Shown one piece after another: positions 1 through 9,683 of a DNA stretch of 24,304 nt. This DNA comes from Porphyromonadaceae bacterium. GTDB lineage: Bacteria > Bacteroidota > Bacteroidia > Bacteroidales > Dysgonomonadaceae. The translations under genes and the position numbers were made by a program. The notes below the pieces were generated by a model. It did no database searches and had not been told where the DNA came from. It was given only the letters and a program-made list of their open reading frames with translations. The DNA is taken from positions 1 through 24,304 of the forward strand of contig DPAC01000047.1 in NCBI GenBank assembly GCA_003517675.1. Direction: 5' to 3'. Each line of letters begins with the position of its first letter. Position 1 is the stretch's first letter.

Positions 1-582
1 GCCACACGCCAGGTGGTGGACATCCCGCTTCCGATTGCGGCCACGGTTGTGAACCACATGACGATGCAGGTCAAGTGCTCCTGCGGGCATTGCAGCAAGG
101 GACAGTTCCCGGAAGAGGTGAACGCTCCCGTATCCTTCGGCCCCAACATCATGGCGATGACATCCTACCTCAGCACTTACCAAAATGTTCCGTTCAAGCG
201 ACTCACCCATCTGTACGAGACCATCTTCGGACTCCACATCAGTGAAGGCTCCGTATCGAACATGCTGAATGCCATGCGGAAATTCTCCAAAACGCCCTAC
301 GAGATGATCCGTCAGAAAGCTGCAGGAGGAACGGTTGCCGGTGCGGACGAGACCGGGATCAACGTGAACGGGAAAAACAACTGGCTCTGGGCTTTCCAGA
401 ATACCGTAGCCACCTTCCTCGCCTTTGACAGCAGCAGAAGCCACCATGTCATCAACAAGCACTTTACCGGGGAAGGAGCCGGGAACTATGCCACCGTTGC
501 CTCCGTCATCCAAACGGCGGTCAAGAACGGACAGAACCCCTTTGAGGTCCTTCGGGTTATTGCAACCCTTTCTCAAGCGTAG
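1..582 (+). pseudogene. IS66-family transposase remnant, 5' cut by window edge and internally deleted
   Basis: The frame is open from base 1, so the true start lies outside the window. The visible part has the IS66 pattern: a short QVVDIP-like motif, a Cys/His-rich stretch (CSCGHCSKG), a central helical region, and then the start of the catalytic domain (ADETGINVNGKNNWLWAF). The first DDE aspartate is in ADET. Right after SHHVINKHFT the protein jumps to GEGAGNYATVASVIQ and NGQNPFEVLRVIA, which in complete IS66 transposases is the extreme C-terminus. Roughly 150-200 residues that would carry the second Asp and the catalytic Glu are missing, and the join is in frame. It should therefore be inactive. 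No second IS ORF is visible. The family call is firm; the deletion size is an estimate from memory of the family. Confidence 0.85.
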
Positions 583-737
583 TTTCGAGTATAGCATAGT
601 TATTGACGAGTAGTCAGGACTCTCTGTCTATGACAGGGGGTACCTGAGTAGCTACGAATTAAAAGTGCCAACCGGTCACAACGTTTTTCTGTGATTCAAA
701 TCATACACACCGTCTGGCCTCATGCTGATTATGCACA
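583..737. other. Intergenic flank between the transposase remnant and the coiled-coil gene
   Basis: No coding potential is recognised. It probably holds the right end of the IS66 element, but no terminal inverted repeat can be assigned because the left end is outside the window. A small hairpin CTGTC-TAT-GACAG lies at 624-636. The two flanking genes converge here, and I see no hairpin followed by a T-tract on either strand. Confidence 0.4.
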
Positions 738-1757
738 TCATTCTTTGCTGGATACGGGTTCCGGTCGTTCAGCAAATGGTTTCATTTTGGCAGCGCTTTC
801 TATGGCTTTCATGGCAATATCTTTTACCCCTTCTTCCGCACGGTTTGCCTTATCGCCATATTCTTTCAATTGTGTCTGCATCTCCTGTATTTTTTGTTGC
901 AGCGACTCGATCATTTGATCGCGAAGGCGAATTTCCGCTTCATTCTGTTTGCCCGAGAGTTTGATTTCAAATTCGTATTTGTTTTTCAAAACATTTGTAA
1001 CCTCCTGTTCTTTGGCTTTCAGCGCTTTTTCCAATTCACCGGGAAAACCGGCTGCCTGTTTTCTTAAATCGTTCAGTTCAGCCTCTGCCATCTTCACTGC
1101 CTGCTCGCGTTGCGATATCTCCTGTTCAAAAGCATTTTTCCTGTCAATCAGTTCTTTCTCGAGTTGAGCCTTTTTGGCCTCATAGTCATCCTTTTCTTTC
1201 TGACGCGTAATTTTAAGGTTATATTGGTATTCATCCTCCTCTCTCTTGCGTCGTTTTGTTAAGTCATCCAGATATTCTTTCTCTTCCGCCTTTTGTCTGG
1301 CTTTCGCCTCTTCCCACAACGCTTTTTTCTCGTTCATCTCCCGATTGAAGGCTTCCTCTTTCTCTTTCATGGATGTTTCAAAGTCCTCTTTCTTCTCTTT
1401 CTGCACCAGCAACATGGCAGCCAACGAATCGGTGTTGGCCGACAGGGAATAGAGGTCTTCGAGATATTGCTTCTCCACGGCAATAGCAGCCCGTATTTCT
1501 TCCAGTTTCTTAAACTCACTGCTTAACTGAGCCTCCAACTCGTCCAAAGAAGTGGCCAACGACGATTTCAGGTGTGCAATTCCTTGTGTAATACCGTCGT
1601 GACTGACTTCCGTTACCTTATCCACGATCTCCTTCTTTTTCTTCTCTTCCTGAACCTGCTTCGGGATATTGCTCTTCTCTTCCTGCACCTTTTTCAACAG
1701 AGCTTCGTAAGCTTTCAGGATTTCAGCTTTTGTACTCTTTTCCGTTACCATAATCAT
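738..1757 (-). CDS. Coiled-coil protein of unknown function
   Basis: 339 aa, highly charged and almost entirely helical. From about residue 60 to 320 it is rich in Glu, Lys, Arg and Gln with heptad-like spacing, for example KEKEEAFNREMNEKKALWEE and KKAQLEKELIDRKNAFEQEI, and it has very few Pro or Gly residues. This predicts a long coiled coil. There is no signal peptide, no membrane segment and no enzymatic motif, so a cytoplasmic structural or scaffold role is plausible but unproven. The start ATG at 1757 has a second in-frame ATG two codons later. Weak similarity to myosin- or SMC-like proteins would be expected from the coil alone and should not be read as function. It is the last minus-strand gene, 137 bp beyond mutB. 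Confidence 0.8.
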   Translation of the reverse strand: MIMVTEKSTKAEILKAYEALLKKVQEEKSNIPKQVQEEKKKKEIVDKVTEVSHDGITQGIAHLKSSLATSLDELEAQLSSEFKKLEEIRAAIAVEKQYLEDLYSLSANTDSLAAMLLVQKEKKEDFETSMKEKEEAFNREMNEKKALWEEAKARQKAEEKEYLDDLTKRRKREEDEYQYNLKITRQKEKDDYEAKKAQLEKELIDRKNAFEQEISQREQAVKMAEAELNDLRKQAAGFPGELEKALKAKEQEVTNVLKNKYEFEIKLSGKQNEAEIRLRDQMIESLQQKIQEMQTQLKEYGDKANRAEEGVKDIAMKAIESAAKMKPFAERPEPVSSKE

Positions 1758-1894
1758 CTAGTTTATCAGTTACTTTAATTGTTTTCCACATATTCCGAAA
1801 TGAGCCGTCCGGCATTGTTTTTTGGTGTACCGGAAGACTCCTTCGCAATATTCGGAATGATGAATGCATTGAAATGAAAGAATAAAAAATGCCA

Positions 1895-4042
<2,148 letters not shown>

Positions 4043-4070
4043 ATTCTGTGTTGTTTTTTTTTTGATTCTT

Positions 4071-4982
4071 TTAAAGAAAGGGAGCGATAAAATTGGCGGC
4101 AGCAAGCAACAGGCTGAAAAGCAGTACCAATTTGGCGGTGTCGCCATCGAGAAAGCGAATGATACCCAGATCCTCAAGCGTTGCTTTCTTCATCAGCTTG
4201 ATATTTTTCATTGCCAGGGGGAAGCTCAATAGCGCCAGGAACGACAGTGGAGCCATCACCTTCAACCATACCGCCATGGCTACCAGCATATAGGCCAGCA
4301 GCAGGATGGTTTGATAAACCACCTGTGAGCCTTCCAACCCCAGGCGCATGGCCTGCGTGCGAATACCTGCAGCCTTGTCCTGAAGCATGTCGCGGGTGTT
4401 GTTGGCATGCAGGATCGCCACCACCAGCAGCCCCGTGGGTGTTACCGCCAGAAGAGTCGGCCAAATGAGCTGTTCGGTCATCACGTAAGCCACCCCCAGG
4501 GCAATCGACATACCAAAGGTGATGAAGATGATCAAATCACCCAGTGCCACATACTTGAAGCGATAGTAAAGACCTGCACCGATGGCTCCGATGACACCTA
4601 ACGCCAGAAGAGGAAGTCCGGTATGCAGCAGCAGGTAGATTCCCAGGAGGATACCCGCCAGCAGCACCAGATATCCGTAGTAAAGAACCGTTTTGGGCTT
4701 GAAGAGTCCCTTGACGATCAGCCGCTCGGGACCGATCTTCTCCTGGACATCCACACCGCTCACATAATCGTGGTACTCACTGATCAGGTTGCCGGCAAGG
4801 TGGAAGATGAGGGCGCCCAGCACTGCCAGCAGACCTAAAGTCCAGTTCACACCGGCTATCTCCCCTGTTTTATATAGATAAAACACATAGGAGTACCCAA
4901 TCAGCGCCGGCGATAGCGATGCCGGGATAGCCCAGGGATGAGCCACCTTGATCCAGTTTATCAGTTTTCCCTCTCCCTCCAT
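4071..4982 (-). CDS. UbiA-family prenyltransferase, MenA-like (probable 1,4-dihydroxy-2-naphthoate polyprenyltransferase)
   Basis: 303 aa integral membrane protein with about eight or nine hydrophobic segments. UbiA enzymes attach a polyprenyl chain to an aromatic acceptor, using two Asp-rich motifs to hold Mg2+-diphosphate. Motif 1 is [14 protein letters not shown] (residues 65-78), like the NxxxDxxDxxxGVD of MenA but with Glu69 where the first Asp is usual. Motif 2 is [16 protein letters not shown] (194-209), the classic MenA NNxRDxxxDxxAGKRT form. The likely product is demethylmenaquinone in the menaquinone pathway. Another UbiA acceptor cannot be excluded, because no other men gene is in the window. 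It lies between mutA (46 bp upstream) and mutB (28 bp downstream), same strand, so it is very likely cotranscribed with the mutase. Confidence 0.88.
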   Translation of the reverse strand: MEGEGKLINWIKVAHPWAIPASLSPALIGYSYVFYLYKTGEIAGVNWTLGLLAVLGALIFHLAGNLISEYHDYVSGVDVQEKIGPERLIVKGLFKPKTVLYYGYLVLLAGILLGIYLLLHTGLPLLALGVIGAIGAGLYYRFKYVALGDLIIFITFGMSIALGVAYVMTEQLIWPTLLAVTPTGLLVVAILHANNTRDMLQDKAAGIRTQAMRLGLEGSQVVYQTILLLAYMLVAMAVWLKVMAPLSFLALLSFPLAMKNIKLMKKATLEDLGIIRFLDGDTAKLVLLFSLLLAAANFIAPFL

Positions 4983-5028
4983 TGTCCATTTTTTTTGTCG
5001 CTATCCGATTCAAAGAACCGGATCGGAT

Positions 5029-6924
5029 TTATAACAGTATCTCATTAAACATCTGCAATGTCTCCAGCACGTTGCTGCGCACATGGATGAAGTGTTCGAT
5101 GCCATGGGCCTTCAGATCATCCATACAAGCGGGTGCACCCGCTACCACGAATAGTTCAGACCCATCCTTCAGTAGGTCAAACGCCTCCGGTGCATAGGTC
5201 CTATATTCCTCATCGCTCGAGCAGAGCACCACCACATCGGCTTTCTTTTCGCGCGCTGCCAGCACTCCTTCAGCTACGGTCTTGAAACCGAGGTTGTCGA
5301 TCAGCTCATAACCGGCACAGGCAAAAAAATTGCCGGAGAACTGCGAACGGGCCAAACGCATCGCCAGGTTGCCGATGGTAAGCATGAACACCTTCGGTGT
5401 TTTCCCGCTCCGCTCGGTAGCGAGGCGCAACTCATTGAAAGGATCGGCCAGGCGGCGTGTGTTGAGCTTCTTCAGCGGTGTCGCCTCCTGATCATGGTTA
5501 CATCCGCAACCATGCTTCTCCCTCTCTTCGATCTTTTCAGCCATCGTTTCCCGGGAATTGGGATACTGGTTGGTGCCCAGCAGGATCTCTCTGCGGCTGG
5601 CAGCAGCACCAAAGCGGCTGTCGGCAGAGGCATTGATTGCATCCTGCACACTGCCGGCCTTGAGTGATTCATAGAAACCGGTCTCCTCTGTTTCGAGGAA
5701 CAACTTCCAGGCCTGCTCAGCCAACGATGCGGTGAGCGTCTCAATGTAATATGAGCCGGAAGAAGGATCGGTCACCTTGTCAAAGTGCGACTCCTCCTTG
5801 AGCAGCAGCTGCTGGTTCACGGCGATGCGTTCAGCAAAGGCAGTGGGTGTTTCAAACGCTTCATCGAAAGGACGTACCGTGAGTGAGTCCACCGCACCGA
5901 GGGTGGCCGACATGGCTTCGGTTTGCGTACGCAAAAGATTCACATACGGGTCGTACAACGTTTGGTTAAATCGGGAAGTCGTAGCATGTATGTTCATTTT
6001 TGCTGCGCAACGGCAGGTACCATCAGCAGCCTTGTTGTCACAGTCGTTCGGGCAGGGTGGCTTGTAAGCATTCACGATCTCGGCCCACAACCAGCGGGCA
6101 GCACGGAATTTGGCAATCTCCATGAAATAATTGGATCCCACGCCAAACTCGAACTTTATCTTTTTTGCAGCCAAAGCTGGAGCAATGCCGTTCTCAATCA
6201 GCTCAGACAACACCTGATTGCCGTATGACAAGCTGTAGCCCAGTTCCTGATAGCTGTATGCCCCGGCATCGTTCATTCTTCCGCCGGTCACAGAGATGGC
6301 ACGGTACCGGGGAAGAGGAGCCGTGATTTGTACGATTTCCACTGCCTTTGCTACCCAATCGGGTTCATCCATCCCTTTTTTCAGAATCTTTCTGAAGGGA
6401 TCAAATTCAATGGAGCCAAAGCATTCCATCACGTTCAGATTCTGCCCCCGTACATAATCGACCACCAGTCGCGCCAGTTCAGCGGTACGCGAGATGCATG
6501 TACGGAAATTCAGTTCCACTTTGTCGGGTGCTATCCCCTGCAGGAGAATCCCCAGATTTTCTATCGAAAGCGCATTCTTCGGCAAGCGAAAGCCCAGTGA
6601 GGTCACTCCTTTGTTCAGCAACATCAAAGCCTTTTTGTTTGCTGCGGCAAAATCTTTTACGTCGATATCCTGACGTACATACCACACATTCTCCTTCTTC
6701 GTGCCCCGCACGTAGGGGAACTGTCCCGGCAGGTTCTCCAGTGCCGGCTTTCCTTCCACATCCTCCGCACGATAAAAAGGATTCACCTGAAACCCTTCAT
6801 TGGTTCTCCATACCAGTCTCTTCTGGAAGTCGGCACCTTTCAAATCCTTGGTGATGACATCCATCCACTCCTGTGTGGTAACCGGTGGAAAATCGGTGAA
6901 GAGTTTTTCTCTCTGTTTACTCAT
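5029..6924 (-). CDS. mutA: Methylmalonyl-CoA mutase, small (non-catalytic) subunit
   Basis: 631 aa, normal for MutA. It pairs with MutB to form the heterodimeric mutase. It has the same barrel-plus-B12-fold layout, but the C-terminal domain lacks the DxHxxG cobalt-ligating motif (the region reads RSQFSGNFFACAGYELIDNL), which defines the structural subunit. The barrel shows GGRMNDAGAYSYQELGYSL and FNQTLYDPYVNLLRTQTEAM. Two cysteine clusters stand out: C291, C295, C304 and C306 (CPNDCDNKAADGTCRC) in a loop of the barrel, and C473/C475 (HGCGCNHD) in the linker before the B12-like domain. Their role is unknown. The ATG at 6924 (MSKQREKLFTDFPP) gives a family-like N-terminus. It is the first gene of mutA-ubiA-mutB, with a Bacteroidota-type promoter upstream. 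Confidence 0.96.
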   Translation of the reverse strand: MSKQREKLFTDFPPVTTQEWMDVITKDLKGADFQKRLVWRTNEGFQVNPFYRAEDVEGKPALENLPGQFPYVRGTKKENVWYVRQDIDVKDFAAANKKALMLLNKGVTSLGFRLPKNALSIENLGILLQGIAPDKVELNFRTCISRTAELARLVVDYVRGQNLNVMECFGSIEFDPFRKILKKGMDEPDWVAKAVEIVQITAPLPRYRAISVTGGRMNDAGAYSYQELGYSLSYGNQVLSELIENGIAPALAAKKIKFEFGVGSNYFMEIAKFRAARWLWAEIVNAYKPPCPNDCDNKAADGTCRCAAKMNIHATTSRFNQTLYDPYVNLLRTQTEAMSATLGAVDSLTVRPFDEAFETPTAFAERIAVNQQLLLKEESHFDKVTDPSSGSYYIETLTASLAEQAWKLFLETEETGFYESLKAGSVQDAINASADSRFGAAASRREILLGTNQYPNSRETMAEKIEEREKHGCGCNHDQEATPLKKLNTRRLADPFNELRLATERSGKTPKVFMLTIGNLAMRLARSQFSGNFFACAGYELIDNLGFKTVAEGVLAAREKKADVVVLCSSDEEYRTYAPEAFDLLKDGSELFVVAGAPACMDDLKAHGIEHFIHVRSNVLETLQMFNEILL

Positions 6925-7011
6925 ATTTTACTACTATTATTATTTTGATGCTTTTCTTCTGCTTCGTTTTACGTATTTAAAGAGCTATATGCCGACTGAA
7001 AAGAAAGCAGA

Positions 7012-7042
7012 CAAAAATAAGATAATTTAAGCGCTTTTAAAA
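7012..7042 (-). promoter_or_regulatory. Predicted promoter of mutA-ubiA-mutB
   Basis: On the minus strand the -7 element is TATTTTTG (7012-7019), a full match to TAnnTTTG. A TTTT at 7039-7042 stands in for the -33 TTTG box with the consensus 19-nt spacer. The predicted leader is about 80 nt. A perfect 7-bp inverted repeat, ATTTGCT (7057-7063) and AGCAAAT (7074-7080) with a 10-nt loop, lies just upstream. It could be an operator or part of the end of the creatininase transcript, but no T-run follows it on the minus strand. Confidence 0.55.
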
Positions 7043-7083
7043 GCATTCACCGACTTATTTGCTCTCACTCAGCAGCAAATTGC

Positions 7084-7848
7084 TTATGGTAGCTCTTTCA
7101 AATCGATCAGGAGTTTTGTAATTTTTTCGATGACGGCCTGCACGTAGCGTGCCCCCTTTTCGGAAGTCGATTTTTTTGGGTTACCGATACCGGTATCCGA
7201 TGAAATTTCGTCCCAGTTACGGGGCATCCATCCTATTTTTTGGTCTACTGCCTCTATCTGCGATGGTGAAACGGTGCCGTCTCCTGCCCGCTCCATGGCA
7301 ACCAGTTCAGGGTGGTAGTGCAACATCACCGAGGTCTCCTGTTCGCCGGCGTGTTCATCGGGCTTCTCCGCGAAATAGTCATCCGTGGCAACAATCGCCC
7401 ACCAGTCGGCCACCACCAAGCGAAAATCGGGTAAAGCCATCGCCAAATCACGAACATAGGGCTTGAAAGTGTTCCCCCCATGTCCGTTGATAAGAACCAG
7501 CTTACGGAAGCCTTGTCCGTGAAGAGAAGTCACAACATCGGTAAGGATTGCTTTCTGAGTCTCGCTTCGGGCATGCACACAAAAGGGCTTGTTCCACTGT
7601 CCCAGATTTTGCGATCCGAGAAAGACCGGTGGAAGCACCATACAGGTTACCCCCCGGTCGTAGGCCTTATCGGCACAATCGCAGGCAATTTCGTAGGAAA
7701 GGATACAATCCGTCAGATAAGGGAGATGATAATTGTGGGGCTCAATCGCTCCCCAGGGGAGGATCGCCAGATCATATTGATGTTCCACTACTTCACCGTA
7801 ATTGGTGAGATTGGCACGAAGGAAACTATTTTTTGACATACAGGCCAT
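7084..7848 (-). CDS. Creatininase-family metal-dependent amidohydrolase
   Basis: 254 aa, the usual size of the creatininase (creatinine amidohydrolase) fold. The metal-site pattern is intact: GAIEPHNYHLPYLTD (Glu36, His38, Asp47), INGHGGNT (His123), and DEHAGEQETS (Glu169 and its neighbours). Family members hydrolyse small cyclic or linear amides such as creatinine or formamidopyrimidine intermediates, or act in peptide maturation (MftE). The actual substrate cannot be read from sequence. No signal peptide is seen, so it is probably cytoplasmic. The first ATG is at 7848; a second in-frame ATG at 7839 (MSKNSF) is an equally good start. The stop codon of the LuxR-type regulator is only 12 bp upstream, so the two are almost certainly cotranscribed and the regulator may serve this enzyme. 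Confidence 0.85.
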   Translation of the reverse strand: MACMSKNSFLRANLTNYGEVVEHQYDLAILPWGAIEPHNYHLPYLTDCILSYEIACDCADKAYDRGVTCMVLPPVFLGSQNLGQWNKPFCVHARSETQKAILTDVVTSLHGQGFRKLVLINGHGGNTFKPYVRDLAMALPDFRLVVADWWAIVATDDYFAEKPDEHAGEQETSVMLHYHPELVAMERAGDGTVSPSQIEAVDQKIGWMPRNWDEISSDTGIGNPKKSTSEKGARYVQAVIEKITKLLIDLKELP

Positions 7849-7860
7849 GGGTAAAAAATG

Positions 7861-8736
7861 CTACATCGATATCAAACCGTTGCGGATACAATAGAAAGTA
7901 AGGCCGGGAACAGTTTTGATACCTGTTTTGGCAATAATATTTTTACGATGCGTAAGTACCGTATTGTGGCTGATATTCAGTTCGTCGGCAATCTCCTTGT
8001 TGGTGTGTCCCTGTACGATCAACCTCAGGATCTCCGTTTCACGGTTGGTAAGTGCACGGTCGCTGGAGGCATTCTGTCGGTGGTTGTGCTCATCAGAAAT
8101 TGACTGCTGTAATTCCTGGATAGCGGTATGATCGAGTTCATTCAGCTTGGGACGAAGCACCTTGTTGCGTAGGCGGTTATGAGCCGCCAGATCCTTTTCG
8201 AGGGAGTGCACGGAGAAAATTGTAGCATAAGCGAGGTTCTGGTTGTATTCCCTCGATAAATGTTTGATCAGAATACTTTTCAAATCATGCAACAGGTCAT
8301 CGGGAAGATCATCATTTTCATCCTCGGCCATCTGTTGCAGGTAGCTGGTCATCCGCTCTCTGAAGCGAAGGAAGAGCTGACGCAACATACTCAGCTCACT
8401 GCTCTCGCTGCCGCTCAGCGCGATGAAAGCATTGAGGTGCTTCTCGATGTTGGGAACCAGCACTTCAATATAGTTCTCCACTGTCCGTTGAAAGTAGTCG
8501 GCAATCAATCCTGCATCAAACAGGGCGAGTGAGGTGTCGGGCAGGTAGGAGTCGTCGAGGTAGACGTTGAGCACCGTAAGGATGAAGTCAACATTCAACT
8601 CATCGGCTTCACACAATTCAAGCAGTGTATGATCACCCACACCGATTCGGATTCCGAAGCGGTTGAGCACAGGAATCAACTCGCAGTGTTCTGCCAGCAC
8701 ATCGGCCATGATGCTATTGTGATTGAGTTGTATCAC
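7861..8736 (-). CDS. LuxR-type transcriptional regulator with RIC/hemerythrin-like N-terminal region
   Basis: 291 aa. Residues about 226-288 are a LuxR/GerE helix-turn-helix (LTNRETEILRLIVQGHTNKE, then IADELNISHNTVLTHRKNII). No receiver domain precedes it. Residues 10-57 (ADVLAEHCELIPVLNRFGIR, then TLLELC) resemble the small N-terminal domain of RIC/ScdA iron-sulfur repair proteins. Residues about 78-200 are all-helical with scattered His and Glu, like a hemerythrin-type bundle, but positions where RIC proteins carry iron-ligating His seem replaced (ENYIEV and TSYLQQ), so a di-iron site is doubtful. The N-terminal assignment is from pattern memory and is tentative. The start is GTG at 8736; an ATG at 8709 (MADVLAEH) is the alternative. 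It is followed at 12 bp by the creatininase-family gene. Confidence 0.85.
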   Translation of the reverse strand: MIQLNHNSIMADVLAEHCELIPVLNRFGIRIGVGDHTLLELCEADELNVDFILTVLNVYLDDSYLPDTSLALFDAGLIADYFQRTVENYIEVLVPNIEKHLNAFIALSGSESSELSMLRQLFLRFRERMTSYLQQMAEDENDDLPDDLLHDLKSILIKHLSREYNQNLAYATIFSVHSLEKDLAAHNRLRNKVLRPKLNELDHTAIQELQQSISDEHNHRQNASSDRALTNRETEILRLIVQGHTNKEIADELNISHNTVLTHRKNIIAKTGIKTVPGLTFYCIRNGLISM

Positions 8737-8884
8737 CCGATTCTTTTTTAGGGAACTTCGATAGAAGAGCGTACTTGCAGTTTCTCTGATGTTCCCGGTA
8801 AAAATGCCTGTGGGTATCGAACGGGAGTTTCAGCAGCTCTCTTTTCTGCTTCGTGCATATCTACCCCCTCCCGAAATCGAACCG

Positions 8885-8916
8885 TAAAAATAGCGAAATT
8901 CTTTCTCATCGCCAAA
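8885..8916 (-). promoter_or_regulatory. Predicted promoter of the luxR-creatininase pair
   Basis: On the minus strand TATTTTTA (8885-8892) matches TAnnTTTG at seven of eight positions. TTTG (8913-8916) lies upstream with a 20-nt spacer, one more than consensus. The predicted leader is about 140 nt. It sits between the mtgA stop and the regulator start, in a 214-bp gap where I see nothing else except a near-palindrome AGGTGA-A-TCACCT at 8944-8956 overlapping the mtgA stop. Confidence 0.5.
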
Positions 8917-8950
8917 AAGATTGAAGCAAATCGGTCAGCTCACAGGTGAA

Positions 8951-9643
8951 TCACCTCACTTCACCACCCTCGACAAGATGAATGGCAGGCATCTGCCGAA
9001 GAATCCAGGCCTGCCTTCTTTTGATGTAGGAATTGGGCTGAAGTGAGCTGTATACCAATGGGTTGGGGAGTGTTGCCGCTATCAGTGCCGACTGCTGGGG
9101 GGTAAGCTTTGCTGCGGTGCTGTTGAAATGGGTTCGTGCCACCGCTTCGGCACCGTAAAGCCCCTTACCGGTCTCCATGATATTGAGGTAAACCTCCAGA
9201 ATTCGCTCTTTTGGCCACAACAGTTCAATTAAAAGTGTAAACCAGGCTTCTAAACCTTTTCTGAGCCAGGAGGAGCGAGGCCAGAGAAAGAGATTCTTAG
9301 CTGTCTGCTGTGAAATGGTACTGGCGCCACGCGCTTTTTTCCTACTCTTGTTCTCCCTGATGGCTTTTTCGATTTCAATCCTGTCGAACCCGTGATGACT
9401 GTAAAATCGCTGGTCTTCAGATGCGATCACAGCCCGTTTCAGGTGATCCGATATCTGTTCGTAAGGAACCCACTGGTAGTTAATGACCGGCCGCTCTCCC
9501 TCACTGAGCGACTGAACGGAACGAATTACCATCAGGGGGGTGCCGGGGACGGGCAGGAACCTGAAAAGAAGCACTCCCAGCACTGAGAGCAGCACAAACC
9601 AAATCATCAGCTTTCCCAAAAAGCGAATCAGTTTCTTCATCAT
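8951..9643 (-). CDS. mtgA: Monofunctional biosynthetic peptidoglycan transglycosylase (GT51)
   Basis: 230 aa from the ATG at 9643 (MMKKLIRF). It polymerises lipid II into glycan strands at the outer face of the inner membrane. One N-terminal membrane anchor spans about residues 7-30. GT51 motifs follow in order: [16 protein letters not shown] (catalytic Glu76), [17 protein letters not shown] (107-122), and [20 protein letters not shown] (second Glu about 147). No transpeptidase domain follows, so it is the monofunctional type. The frame is open upstream to 9733, but those residues overlap the preceding gene and lie before the natural [18 protein letters not shown] start, so I rejected them. 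The upstream HELFH gene ends 40 bp before, on the same strand, and is probably cotranscribed. Confidence 0.95.
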   Translation of the reverse strand: MMKKLIRFLGKLMIWFVLLSVLGVLLFRFLPVPGTPLMVIRSVQSLSEGERPVINYQWVPYEQISDHLKRAVIASEDQRFYSHHGFDRIEIEKAIRENKSRKKARGASTISQQTAKNLFLWPRSSWLRKGLEAWFTLLIELLWPKERILEVYLNIMETGKGLYGAEAVARTHFNSTAAKLTPQQSALIAATLPNPLVYSSLQPNSYIKRRQAWILRQMPAIHLVEGGEVR

Positions 9644-9683
9644 TTTGCATCTGAATTGTACTGCAAAAATAATAAAAAAACCC

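Noticed and set aside
4043..4177. Upstream in-frame extension of mutB
   Set aside because: It overlaps the end of the ubiA gene and encodes a Cys/Phe-rich stretch unlike any MutB N-terminus; the ATG at 4042 fits the family.
6925..7083. Possible cobalamin riboswitch ahead of the B12-dependent mutase
   Set aside because: The leader is only about 80 nt after the predicted promoter, and I see no B12-box (GCCACTG-like) sequence.
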